DNA of 64,000 nt from Sterolibacterium sp964437515 (lineage in GTDB: Bacteria > Pseudomonadota > Gammaproteobacteria > Burkholderiales > Rhodocyclaceae): the NCBI GenBank assembly GCA_964437515.1, contig CAYTHB010000004.1, positions 1-64,000 of the forward strand, given 5' to 3'. The notes below the pieces were generated by a model that did no database searches, had not been told where the DNA came from, and was given only the letters and a program-made list of their open reading frames with translations. The translations under genes were made by a program, and so were the position numbers. This document shows positions 1-8,862 of this stretch, one piece after another. Each line of letters opens with the position of its first letter. Within the stretch, counting starts at the first letter, position 1.

Positions 1-66
1 CGCTCCGCGAGGCTCACCAGATGAGCTTGGCTGACGTTCATTGCTAATCAGGAAAAGAGTTACTTG

Positions 67-498
67 ATTGTAGCTTTCCGGGGTGAGAGAGGGAGCTACA
101 ACTTAGTCCACCGGGCGATGATATAGAGGACAATTGTAGCTTTCCGGGGTGAGAGAGGGAGCTACAACCTGCGTGGGCAGTCGGCAACTTAAAAAGGGAT
201 TGTAGCTTTCCGGGGTGAGAGAGGGAGCTACAACTGACGATAACCAGTGTCGGAATTATATGGAATTGTAGCTTTCCGGGGTGAGAGAGGGAGCTACAAC
301 GGCTGTGACGGCGGTGTAGTTGCTGCCCACATTGTAGCTTTCCGGGGTGAGAGAGGGAGCTACAACAATCCGATGGCCGTGGAGGATGGGCGGAAGATTG
401 TAGCTTTCCGGGGTGAGAGAGGGAGCTACAACAAGAGAAACTGCATGAGGCCATGGTGGTGTATTGTAGCTTTCCGGGGTGAGAGAGGGAGCTACAAC
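67..498 (-). CRISPR. Type II-C-like CRISPR array, 7 repeats and 6 spacers
   Basis: Seven identical 36-bp repeats start at 67, 133, 199, 265, 331, 397 and 463, separated by six unique spacers of exactly 30 bp. On the minus strand the repeat begins GTTGTAGCTCCC and ends AGCTACAAT, so its ends pair (TTGTAGCT/AGCTACAA). Length, spacer size and sequence closely match the Neisseria meningitidis type II-C repeat, which is why the minus strand is taken as the crRNA strand. In that system each repeat carries its own promoter, with TACAAT at the repeat 3' end as the -10; TACAAT is kept here, but the extended -10 TG is AG. No cas gene or tracrRNA is recognisable in the window; they would lie beyond the left edge or elsewhere. 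No repeat is degenerate, so the trailing end is not obvious. Confidence 0.97.
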
Positions 499-668
499 GG
501 TGAGCGCATCCATATCAATCCAGTCAAGCGTAAAGATGTCATCAAAGCGCGACTTCTTGTCGTGGGGAGTTTTGATGTTTATCGCATTCTCGCTCCGCCG
601 GAAGTAGGTGAAGTAGCCTGACGCCCCCATGTTAAAATCCGCGGTTCATTTACCCCTTTTGTCCCGCC
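499..668. other. Flank between CRISPR array and metH (possible leader)
   Basis: This 170-bp stretch separates the last repeat from metH. If the array is read on the minus strand, it occupies the leader position. It is not markedly AT-rich. A TAAAAT at 633-638, 30 bp before the metH ATG, is a plausible -10, but no good -35 was found at 16-18 bp. I looked for the conserved core of an SAH or cobalamin riboswitch, which often precede metH, and did not recognise one. A minus-strand reading frame runs from 630 into the repeats, but it is not convincing as a gene. Confidence 0.5.
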
Positions 669-3600
669 ATGCAGCCCGATCGCACGCAAGAACTCCGCAC
701 GCTCCTTAATCAGCGCATCCTGATCCTGGATGGAGCGATGGGGACGATGATCCAGCGGCACGGACTGACGGAGGCCGATTATCGCTGCGCGCGTTTTGCC
801 GATCATGGCAAGGATCTGAAGGGCAACAATGACTTGTTGCTGCTCACTCGTCCCGAGGTGATCCGTGGGATTCATGAGGAATATCTCGCGGCGGGTGCGG
901 ATATTATCGAGACCAACACCTTCAATTCCACCGCGATTTCACAAGCCGATTACGCGCTGGAATCTTTGGTTCATGAACTGAACTTTGCCGGTGCAAAACT
1001 GGCGCGCGAAGCCTGCGATATCTACACGGCACAGACACCCGACAAACCACGTTTTGTTGCCGGCGTGCTCGGGCCGACTTCGCGCACGGCTTCGATTTCT
1101 CCGGATGTGAATGATCCGGGTTTTCGCAATGTGCAGTTTGACGAACTGGTAGCCGACTACCTCGTCGCCATCCGTGGGCTGGTGGAGGGCGGCGCCGATC
1201 TGCTGCTGGTAGAAACGGTGTTCGATACGCTCAATGCCAAGGCCGCACTGTTTGCCATCGAGCAGTTTTTTGAAGAGGCCGGACGACGCTGGCCGGTGAT
1301 GATTTCCGGCACGATTACCGATGCTTCCGGGCGCACCCTGTCTGGGCAGACCGCTGAGGCTTTCTGGAATTCGCTGCGCCATGCAAAACCGCTGACCTTT
1401 GGCCTGAACTGCGCGCTGGGCGCGGCCGAACTGCGCCAATATGTGGCAGAACTCTCCGGGCTGTGCGACTGCTTTGTCTCAGCGCACCCCAATGCCGGGC
1501 TGCCTAATGCCTTTGGTGGCTACGATGAAACGCCGGAAATGCTGGCCAGTGCGATCCGCGAATGGGCAGAGGCGGGCATCATCAATGTGGCAGGCGGCTG
1601 CTGCGGCACTTCGCCCGAGCACATCCGCGCCATAGCCCAGGCTCTGACCGGACTACCACCGCGTCGCCCTGCGGAGGTGCCACAAGAACTGCGTTTGTCC
1701 GGGCTGGAACCGTTCAACATCGGCAAGCAATCACTGTTCGTCAATGTCGGCGAACGCACCAACGTCACCGGCTCGAAAGCCTTTGCCCGCCTGATTCTCA
1801 ATGGCGAATATGACAAGGCCATCGACGTGGCGCGCAATCAGGTGGAAGCCGGCGCGCAGGTCATCGACATCAACATGGATGAGGCGATGCTCGATTCGAA
1901 GGCGGCGATGGTGCGCTTTTTAAACCTGATCGGTAGCGAGCCGGACATCTCTCGCGTGCCGGTGATGATCGACTCGTCGAAATGGGAGGTACTCGAAGCC
2001 GGTCTGAAATGCTTGCAGGGCAAGGGCATTGTCAATTCGATTTCGCTCAAGGAAGGCGTGGAACCCTTTCTGCAACAGGCGAAGCTAATCCGTCGCTATG
2101 GCGCGGCGGCCATCGTCATGGCATTTGATGAGCAGGGGCAGGCCGATACCTTGGAGCGCAAGAAAGAAATCTGCCAACGTGCTTACCAGCTATTGACCGA
2201 CGTCGGCTTTCCGCCCGAGGACATCATTTTCGATCCCAATGTGTTTGCGATTGCCACCGGCATCGAGGAGCACAACAACTATGCCGTCGATTTCATCGAG
2301 GCGACCCGCTGGATCCGCGCCAATTTGCCGTTTGCAGGCATTTCAGGTGGCGTTTCCAATGTTTCGTTTTCGTTCCGTGGTAACGACCCGGTGCGTGAGG
2401 CGATTCACACGGTCTTTTTGTATCACGCCATTCAGGCCGGCATGACCATGGGCATCGTCAATGCCGGACAGCTCGGCGTGTATGACGAGCTTGATAAACA
2501 ACTGCGTGCTCATGTCGAGGCGGTGGTTCTCAACCAGTCACCCGAAGCCGGAGAACGTCTGGTTGAATTCGCGCAGACCGTCAAGGGCACGGCCAAGGAA
2601 CAAGTGCAGGATCTGAGTTGGCGGCAGCAGCCCGTGCATGCCCGTCTGGCGCACGCGCTGGTCAAGGGCATCACTGAATTCGTCGTCGAGGATACCGAGG
2701 AAGCACGGCTTGCCGCTGAAGCCGCGGGCGAGAAACCTTTGTCCGTCATCGAAGGCCCCTTGATGGACGGCATGAATCAGGTCGGTGACCTGTTCGGCGC
2801 GGGCAAAATGTTTTTGCCGCAGGTGGTGAAATCTGCGCGAGTGATGAAGCAGGCGGTAGCGCATCTGCTGCCCTACATCGAAGCAGAAAAACTACGCTCG
2901 GGCGCAACCGCCAAGGGGCGCATCGTGGTGGCGACGGTCAAGGGCGATGTCCATGACATTGGCAAGAATATCGTCGGTGTAGTATTGGGCTGCAATGGCT
3001 ATGAAGTGATCGACCTCGGCGTGATGGTGCCCGCCGACAAGATCCTGGCGGCGGCGCGCGAGCATGAGGTGGATGCGATCGGCTTGTCCGGCCTGATCAC
3101 GCCTTCGCTGGAAGAAATGGCGCATGTGGCTGGAGAGATGCAACGGCAGGGCATGAATATGCCGCTGCTGATCGGCGGCGCGACCACCAGCCGCGCGCAT
3201 ACCGCGATCAAAATCGCACCGAATTACCAGCAAGCTGTGGTCTATGTCCCGGATGCTTCGCGGGCAGTGGGCGTGGTTTCCAAACTGCTTTCGGAAACTC
3301 ATGCGGAAGCCTTCAAGGCAGAAGTTGCCGCCGATTACGAAAAACTGCGCGTGCAACATGCGGCGAAAAAAGGCGTGGCACTCGTCACGCTGGAGGAAGC
3401 GCGCGCCAATCGCAGCGCGTTGAACTACGCCCCCGTCCAGCCCCAGAAAACGGGCATCACCGTGCTGCGCGACATTGATCTCGCACAACTGGTGGACTAC
3501 ATCGACTGGGGGCCTTACTTCCAGACTTGGGATTTGGCAGGTGGCTATCCGGGCATCCTCGACGATGCCAAGGTCGGCGCGGATGTTGCCGCGCAGGCGC

Positions 3601-4352
3601 GTAGCGTGTTTGCCGATGCACAAGCCCTGCTCAAGCAGATCGTCGCTGAAAAATGGCTCACCGCGCATGCAGTGTTCGGGCTGTTCCCCGCCAATACCTC
3701 CGGCGATGACATCATCCTCTACACCGACGAAACCCGCACCACACAGCGCACCGTATTCCATTGCCTGCGTCAGCAGCAGCAGCGTCCCTCGGGAAAACCC
3801 AATCAGAGTCTGGCGGATTTCATTGCACCGGTGGATACGAATACATCTGACTGGATGGGTGCATTTGCCTGCACCGCCGGCATCGGCATCGAAGCCAAAC
3901 TCGAGGAATTCATGGCGCAGCATGACGACTACCACGCGATCATGCTCAAGTCTCTGGCCGACCGCCTCGCCGAAGCCTGCGCCGAGTGGCTGCATCATCA
4001 GGTGCGCCGCGAGACCTGGGCTTACGCGCAGGATGAAAATCTGCCGCTCAATGCCTTGATCGACGAAAAATATATCGGCATCCGCCCTGCCGCGGGCTAC
4101 CCCGCCTGTCCCGACCACACCGAAAAAGGCACGCTATTCGCCCTGCTCGATGCCGAAAAAAATGCCAGCATGGCATTGACCGAAAGCTACGCGATGATGC
4201 CTGCCGCTGCGGTTTCGGGGCTGTACTTCGCACACCCCGAGTCGCATTACTTTGCCATCAGCAAGATCGGTCGCGATCAACTCGAAGACTGGGCACAGCG
4301 CAAAGGTATGGATATGAAAACAGCGGAACGCTGGCTGGCACCGATCCTGTAA
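669..4352 (+). CDS. metH: Cobalamin-dependent methionine synthase
   Basis: Transfers a methyl group from 5-methyltetrahydrofolate to homocysteine via methylcobalamin in the cytoplasm. The 1227-residue product is full length for MetH and has all four modules: homocysteine-binding barrel (1-330, zinc cysteines near 247 and in GGCCGTSPEH around 310), pterin-binding barrel (about 350-620, FVNVGERTNVTGS at its start), B12 cap and Rossmann domain (about 640-890, DVHDIGKN with the cobalt-ligating His at 762), and the AdoMet reactivation domain (about 905-1227, RPAAGYPACPDH). The ATG at 669 is the only start consistent with the family N terminus. It converges on the next gene with 23 bp between them and stands alone in this orientation. 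Confidence 0.98.
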   Translation: MQPDRTQELRTLLNQRILILDGAMGTMIQRHGLTEADYRCARFADHGKDLKGNNDLLLLTRPEVIRGIHEEYLAAGADIIETNTFNSTAISQADYALESLVHELNFAGAKLAREACDIYTAQTPDKPRFVAGVLGPTSRTASISPDVNDPGFRNVQFDELVADYLVAIRGLVEGGADLLLVETVFDTLNAKAALFAIEQFFEEAGRRWPVMISGTITDASGRTLSGQTAEAFWNSLRHAKPLTFGLNCALGAAELRQYVAELSGLCDCFVSAHPNAGLPNAFGGYDETPEMLASAIREWAEAGIINVAGGCCGTSPEHIRAIAQALTGLPPRRPAEVPQELRLSGLEPFNIGKQSLFVNVGERTNVTGSKAFARLILNGEYDKAIDVARNQVEAGAQVIDINMDEAMLDSKAAMVRFLNLIGSEPDISRVPVMIDSSKWEVLEAGLKCLQGKGIVNSISLKEGVEPFLQQAKLIRRYGAAAIVMAFDEQGQADTLERKKEICQRAYQLLTDVGFPPEDIIFDPNVFAIATGIEEHNNYAVDFIEATRWIRANLPFAGISGGVSNVSFSFRGNDPVREAIHTVFLYHAIQAGMTMGIVNAGQLGVYDELDKQLRAHVEAVVLNQSPEAGERLVEFAQTVKGTAKEQVQDLSWRQQPVHARLAHALVKGITEFVVEDTEEARLAAEAAGEKPLSVIEGPLMDGMNQVGDLFGAGKMFLPQVVKSARVMKQAVAHLLPYIEAEKLRSGATAKGRIVVATVKGDVHDIGKNIVGVVLGCNGYEVIDLGVMVPADKILAAAREHEVDAIGLSGLITPSLEEMAHVAGEMQRQGMNMPLLIGGATTSRAHTAIKIAPNYQQAVVYVPDASRAVGVVSKLLSETHAEAFKAEVAADYEKLRVQHAAKKGVALVTLEEARANRSALNYAPVQPQKTGITVLRDIDLAQLVDYIDWGPYFQTWDLAGGYPGILDDAKVGADVAAQARSVFADAQALLKQIVAEKWLTAHAVFGLFPANTSGDDIILYTDETRTTQRTVFHCLRQQQQRPSGKPNQSLADFIAPVDTNTSDWMGAFACTAGIGIEAKLEEFMAQHDDYHAIMLKSLADRLAEACAEWLHHQVRRETWAYAQDENLPLNALIDEKYIGIRPAAGYPACPDHTEKGTLFALLDAEKNASMALTESYAMMPAAAVSGLYFAHPESHYFAISKIGRDQLEDWAQRKGMDMKTAERWLAPIL

Positions 4353-4375
4353 GTAACGAGTCGGCGATCATCGAC

Positions 4376-5170
4376 TCACCGTGGCACACCGATCAGATAC
4401 GTCACCCGCACCCCCGGCAGCCCGCCTTCGGCAATGCCGGCCTTCCATTCAAACGTTTCCTGCCCCGGCGTCTCACTCACCAAAGCCATCATCTCGTCCG
4501 GTGCATACGCGCGCAGATTCGAACCAATGCCATCCCAGAAGGCACAGAACGGCACCACGGGAATGACATAAGTCCAGAACAGACGCATCCATGAAAACGG
4601 TCTGAAAAAAGGCGTCAAAAAAGGAATCGATAACGGCCCGCCCAGCATCACTTGCAAAAACGCAGACAGGCTGCGATTGGATAACTCAAAAATAGCGACG
4701 GGGGCACGCTTGGCCACACTATCCGCCAAAATACGGCGCGCCAACGCCGGCGGGAAATGATGAAAACAGGAAAAGAGTGTGCGCAAGCCACTGAGCTCTT
4801 CCGGCACGGCGGTGGCATCGACCGAGGTGCTGGAGAACGCGATTTCACCGCCCAAGGCCTGGGCTTCGGCACTGATTTTTTCAAAGGCGGGCAGATTGGG
4901 ATATTTATCCGTCAGGCGAATGGGGACCGACAAACCATGCCGCTCGCGTAGCTGCTGCTGAACCAGTGCCAAAGGGCCGGAACCCCCGGAGCACAAATCC
5001 AGTATCTGTGTTTGATGGGTACGCCGAAGCACGTCGGCTATCAGATCGGCGGCGGGTCGATACAGATCGAAGGTTTTCATCTGAAAATGATAAAAATCCG
5101 TCATGTAGTTCCGCCATGAGCGGGGAAACCAGGCGTAATCTTCCAGTTCTATGGCCTGTATGCGTGACAT
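4376..5170 (-). CDS. Class I SAM-dependent methyltransferase-like protein
   Basis: A 264-residue protein with a Rossmann motif I (ILDLCSGGSGPL), followed by an acidic partner (LTDKYPNL) and a motif IV-like region (FSCFHHFPP). These support a SAM-binding fold, perhaps acting on a lipid or small molecule because the C-terminal half has hydrophobic stretches (IPFLTPFFRPF, VIPVVPFCAFW). The frame is open to 5212, but the start at 5170 is chosen because AGGAG lies at the right distance upstream of MSRIQAIE. It is divergent from the hydrolase at 5236. Substrate unknown. Confidence 0.75.
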   Translation of the reverse strand: MSRIQAIELEDYAWFPRSWRNYMTDFYHFQMKTFDLYRPAADLIADVLRRTHQTQILDLCSGGSGPLALVQQQLRERHGLSVPIRLTDKYPNLPAFEKISAEAQALGGEIAFSSTSVDATAVPEELSGLRTLFSCFHHFPPALARRILADSVAKRAPVAIFELSNRSLSAFLQVMLGGPLSIPFLTPFFRPFSWMRLFWTYVIPVVPFCAFWDGIGSNLRAYAPDEMMALVSETPGQETFEWKAGIAEGGLPGVRVTYLIGVPR

Positions 5171-5235
5171 GCTTCGCTCCTGTCCCAGGTTGTGTGGGAG
5201 CATTATGCTCAATAATCTGCTTGTAATTTTTCAGT

Positions 5236-6000
5236 TTGTACCCAGACGTGACAACACCTCCAACAATTTCCTGCGAATACCAATTACGCCGTGGAAAAAA
5301 CAAAACGCCCCTCATCGTTTTTGAGCATGGCTTGGGTGCGACCATGCATCAGGCTTGGAAGACCATTTTGCCTGCGCTCAGTCAAGAGTACTCTGTATTG
5401 ACCTACAACCGCCCCGGTTATGGCGCGAGCCCGATGATGAGCACACCGCGCGATGGGCAGCATATCGTTACAGAATTGCGCATCTTGCTTCAAGAACTGA
5501 ATCTGCCACCCCCCTACATTCTGGTGGGACATTCAATCGGTGGGTTGTATATGCAGCTATTTGCCCGCCAGCATCCGGAGGACGTCGCTGCCTTAGTGCT
5601 CATTGATCCGACCCATCCTCAGCAATTCACAGGGCTCGGTGCCATCGAACACCGCCCTTGGTGGTTTCGTGGATTGTTTGAATTATTTTTGCGCATCCGA
5701 GGGGGGAAAGAAGAGCTGGCTGCCGCCGTTCAAACCGGTGCGCAAGTACTGGCAACACCTTGGCATCCATCCTGTCCCGTATTTGTGCTCCAATCCAGAT
5801 CACGCGCACAGACCTTCCGACTCTCCGCACTCGATCGATTCAGCCTCGACAAGAAACAGGACTTTCTCAATCTTTATCCGGGCTGCCATCTCAGCTGGAT
5901 CGACTCCGGTCATAACATTCAGCACGAACATCCTGAAGCGGTTTTAGCGGCCTTACACGCCGCAATATCATCCCATCCGATTCAGGCAGCACCGACCTGA
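5236..6000 (+). CDS. Alpha/beta-hydrolase fold protein
   Basis: The protein shows the alpha/beta-hydrolase landmarks in order: an oxyanion-hole region (VFEHGLGA), the nucleophile elbow GHSIGG with the catalytic serine, an acid-containing strand (LVLIDPTHP), and a C-terminal catalytic histidine (SGHNIQHEHPE). About 250 residues, no signal peptide, so probably a cytoplasmic esterase or lactonase; substrate cannot be inferred. The start is weakly supported: TTG at 5236 or GTG at 5248, with no clear ribosome-binding site. The 3' end overlaps the convergent quinone oxidoreductase gene by 19 bp. Confidence 0.8.
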   Translation: MYPDVTTPPTISCEYQLRRGKNKTPLIVFEHGLGATMHQAWKTILPALSQEYSVLTYNRPGYGASPMMSTPRDGQHIVTELRILLQELNLPPPYILVGHSIGGLYMQLFARQHPEDVAALVLIDPTHPQQFTGLGAIEHRPWWFRGLFELFLRIRGGKEELAAAVQTGAQVLATPWHPSCPVFVLQSRSRAQTFRLSALDRFSLDKKQDFLNLYPGCHLSWIDSGHNIQHEHPEAVLAALHAAISSHPIQAAPT

Positions 6001-6986
6001 AGCACGATTTTCCCGATGTGCTGGCTGCTTTCCATCAAGCGGTGCGCATCCCCTGCGCGTTCAAGCGGAAAGATCGCACAAATATGTGTTTTCAGTTTTT
6101 CCGCCATCAAGGCAGGCCAGACTTCATGACGCAAGGCATCGCAGATGACGGTTTTTTCTGAAAGACTGCGGGAACGCATGGTGGAGCCGGTCAGCGTCAA
6201 TCGCTTCATCATCACCGACATGAAATCAAATTCTGTTTTGCTGCCTTCGAGAAAGGCAATCATCACAAGACGGCCGTCACGTCGCAAGGCGCTGACATCC
6301 TTTTGCAAATAACCGCCGCCCACCATATCAAGCACGACATCCACGCCCTCGCCTGCCGTGATTTCCTTGATTCGCGCGAGAAAATCCTCCTGCCGGTAAT
6401 CAATAACATGATCCGCCCCGAAGTCTTTGCAGAACCTAGCTTTTTCAGCACTGCCTACGGTGACGAAGACCTCTGCCCCGACATGCTTTGCTAACTGAAT
6501 AGCGGCAAGCCCGATACCGCTGGAACCGCCATGAACCAGCAGCCGTTCACCACGTTTCAAATGTGCCAGCCCCATGAGATTCGCCCAGACGGTAAACCAT
6601 GTTTCAGGCAAGGCCGCTGCCAGATTCAAAGGCGTGTTTTCTGGTACGGGCAAGGCATGTGCCGCCGAGACGACGCAAAATTCGGCATAGCCACCTCCGG
6701 GAACCAGCGCGGCAACCCGATCGCCCACCTGCCATTCGCAAACACCCGCCCCTAGCGCAGCAACACGTCCAGCCACCTCCAATCCCAAGATGGGTGATGC
6801 TCCCGATGGCGGCGGATATTTTCCGGCACGCTGTAGCACATCGGGACGATTCACCCCCGCATACGCCACTTCGATGAGTATTTCACCTTCACCCGGTTGT
6901 GGCTGTTCTGTTTCAGCCAGCTGCATGGAAGCGATGGTTCCGGTAAGGTCATACTGAACGTAGCGCATGCGTTTCGTGTGCCTCAT
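5982..6986 (-). CDS. NAD(P)H quinone oxidoreductase, PIG3-type zinc-independent MDR
   Basis: A 334-residue medium-chain dehydrogenase/reductase. It has the GroES-like N-terminal domain (GEILIEVAYAGVNRPDVLQR, GLEVAGRV) and a Rossmann domain with LLVHGGSSGIGLAAIQLA. The zinc-binding cysteines of true alcohol dehydrogenases are absent, and the N-terminal signature matches the PIG3/quinone oxidoreductase family, so two-electron quinone reduction with NADPH is the likely activity. Its ATG overlaps the rdgC stop as ATGA, and an AGGAG inside the rdgC end serves it, so the two genes are probably translationally coupled. An internal ATG at 6968 lacks a binding site. Confidence 0.88.
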   Translation of the reverse strand: MRHTKRMRYVQYDLTGTIASMQLAETEQPQPGEGEILIEVAYAGVNRPDVLQRAGKYPPPSGASPILGLEVAGRVAALGAGVCEWQVGDRVAALVPGGGYAEFCVVSAAHALPVPENTPLNLAAALPETWFTVWANLMGLAHLKRGERLLVHGGSSGIGLAAIQLAKHVGAEVFVTVGSAEKARFCKDFGADHVIDYRQEDFLARIKEITAGEGVDVVLDMVGGGYLQKDVSALRRDGRLVMIAFLEGSKTEFDFMSVMMKRLTLTGSTMRSRSLSEKTVICDALRHEVWPALMAEKLKTHICAIFPLERAGDAHRLMESSQHIGKIVLQVGAA

Positions 6987-7891
6987 ACGTTTGACTCTCC
7001 TTCGCCTCCCAATGCCTCGACCAGTTGGGGCAGCAACTGCGCGAACTCACCTGCCATGATGGCGAAATCTGCTTCAAACAGCTCATCGGCATTTTCTGCC
7101 TGACGCTCCGACTCTTCCTTGAGCACATCCAGAAATGCCAGACGCTTGAGTTGCATTTGTTCAGTCAATACAAAAGAAATTCGATCCTGCCAAGTCAACG
7201 CCAAGCGTGTCGCGGATTTTCCAGCAGCAATATGATGGGCAATTTCGCTGGCCTCCAGATCATGGCGCGTATAGCGCACCGTTGCGCGCTCTTCGTCCGC
7301 CGCGCGAAGTTCGCAATCACGATCGATGGTAAAGCCTGCGGGTGCATCACCTGTTGCCAGCCATTCTGTCATCGCTGAAGCAGGAGAAAGCCGGGTATTC
7401 AACGGAATCAGGGGCAATTCACCCAGTGACTGTTTGAGATGCTCGATCACCTCTTCCGCTTTAGCCAGACTCCCTGCATCGATGGCAAGCCATTGTCCTT
7501 GAGGATCAATCCAGACATAGGTCAATCGACGTCGAATGAAAGCGCGTGGCAGTAACTCCATCATCACGGCCAGAGTCACTTCCATCGTTTGCTTGCGCCC
7601 CGGCTTGAAGCCTTGTTGCACCTCCAGTTCCGACAGGCGATCCTGCGCATACAAACGCACCACGGATGACGGCAGCAATTTTTGCTCGACACCCAGACAC
7701 ACCAGCCATTGCTGATTCACAGAAATAAGCAGTTCGCCCTCATTGCCACGCGGCGGAACCCAGCCCCGCGCCTGCATGTCACTGGCGCCACAGCCCCGAA
7801 AGATATGCGCTGCCATTTTGTCTTGCAACGTGGCGACATCGTATTGCCAGCCATCCGTCAAACGATAAATCTGTAGATTACGAAACCACAT
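6983..7891 (-). CDS. rdgC: Recombination-associated protein RdgC
   Basis: The 302-residue product has the length and N terminus (MWFRNLQIYRLT) of RdgC, a ring-shaped DNA-binding protein that restrains RecA. The frame is open to 7975, but the conserved start is the ATG at 7891. Internal family segments include FRGCGASDMQARGWVPPRG and KPGRKQTMEVT. It is the first gene of a pair with the quinone oxidoreductase and is divergent from the urea transporter. Confidence 0.95.
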   Translation of the reverse strand: MWFRNLQIYRLTDGWQYDVATLQDKMAAHIFRGCGASDMQARGWVPPRGNEGELLISVNQQWLVCLGVEQKLLPSSVVRLYAQDRLSELEVQQGFKPGRKQTMEVTLAVMMELLPRAFIRRRLTYVWIDPQGQWLAIDAGSLAKAEEVIEHLKQSLGELPLIPLNTRLSPASAMTEWLATGDAPAGFTIDRDCELRAADEERATVRYTRHDLEASEIAHHIAAGKSATRLALTWQDRISFVLTEQMQLKRLAFLDVLKEESERQAENADELFEADFAIMAGEFAQLLPQLVEALGGEGESNV

Positions 7892-7978
7892 GAATGCACC
7901 TGCTGTCTGCGGAGTAAATGAGTCGCTAATTTTACCTGTCCCACGCACTGCCCTGACATCCTCGCCTAAAATCACTCC

Positions 7979-8854
7979 ATGACATTCATCCAGTTTTTTA
8001 CAGCGACTCTGCGCGGTCTCGGACAGATCATGTTGCAGGGTAACGCCATCACGGGCTTACTGTTTCTGGTGGGTCTGGCAACACACTCCATCCCCATTGC
8101 GCTCGCTGCCCTGCTGGGTGCCATGACAGGAACCGTGCTGACCGCTCTCATAAAATCAACGCCATCTCTTGAAATCAGCGAAGGCATTCATGGCTTCAAT
8201 CCTGCCTTGGTCGCCATCGCGACTGTTTATTTTTATGGTGCAACTTCCTTTGCACTGATTGCCGGCCTGCTGGGGTGCCTCCTCTGCGTTCTACTCATGC
8301 GCCTCCTGCCGCAGATCGGTATCAAACCCTACACTTTCCCTTTTGTCGTCACGACCTGGGGAATGCTCCTGATCCAGACATCAACACCAAGCCCGCCCGG
8401 CATGGCACTGACACCGTGGATATGGCTGGATGGATTTTTCCAGTCTTTCGGGCAAGTCATGTTTCAGGCAGACACCCTGGTCGGTGGGGTATTCTTTATC
8501 GGCTTACTCATGCACTCACGCCGATGCGCCCTGTTCGCGGCCAGTGGTGCTGCACTGGCGATGGGTATCGATGAAATTTTCCATGTCGCCCCGGATCAAA
8601 TCGTCACAGGGATTCATGGCTATAACGCCGTACTGGCCGCCATTGCAGTTTCATTGCTGACAAAAGGGAGGGTGCTTCCATTAGTGGTTGCATGGGTGAT
8701 CGCACTGATGGCTGCATTGATAACGATTGCCTGCACATGGCTCATGCAGACACTTCAACTACCGGCACTGACTTTTCCATTTATTCTGGCCACTTGGCTT
8801 GTGCTGGCATTTCTGTCATGGCGACGCGCAAAGCATCCGCGGGTTGATTTGTGA
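7979..8854 (+). CDS. Urea transporter family membrane protein
   Basis: A 291-residue, strongly hydrophobic protein with about ten membrane segments arranged as two homologous halves. Each half carries the family's GxN signature: EGIHGFNPALVAIATVYFYG and TGIHGYNAVLAAIAVS. This is the selectivity-filter architecture of bacterial urea channels, which pass urea down its gradient across the inner membrane. Start at ATG 7979. Divergent from rdgC, 87 bp from its start. No urease genes are in the window, so the fate of the urea is not shown. Confidence 0.88.
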   Translation: MTFIQFFTATLRGLGQIMLQGNAITGLLFLVGLATHSIPIALAALLGAMTGTVLTALIKSTPSLEISEGIHGFNPALVAIATVYFYGATSFALIAGLLGCLLCVLLMRLLPQIGIKPYTFPFVVTTWGMLLIQTSTPSPPGMALTPWIWLDGFFQSFGQVMFQADTLVGGVFFIGLLMHSRRCALFAASGAALAMGIDEIFHVAPDQIVTGIHGYNAVLAAIAVSLLTKGRVLPLVVAWVIALMAALITIACTWLMQTLQLPALTFPFILATWLVLAFLSWRRAKHPRVDL

Positions 8855-8862
8855 TTGATGCC

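Noticed and set aside
247..630. Open frames running through the CRISPR repeats on both strands
   Set aside because: They translate repeated units of the array; the 36+30-bp period keeps frames open. No binding site or family similarity.
499..668. SAH or cobalamin riboswitch before metH
   Set aside because: No conserved core sequence or junction found; the leader is also short once a -10 at 633-638 is considered.
2892..4118. 408-codon minus-strand frame inside metH
   Set aside because: Entirely within the B12 and activation domains of metH; no independent features.
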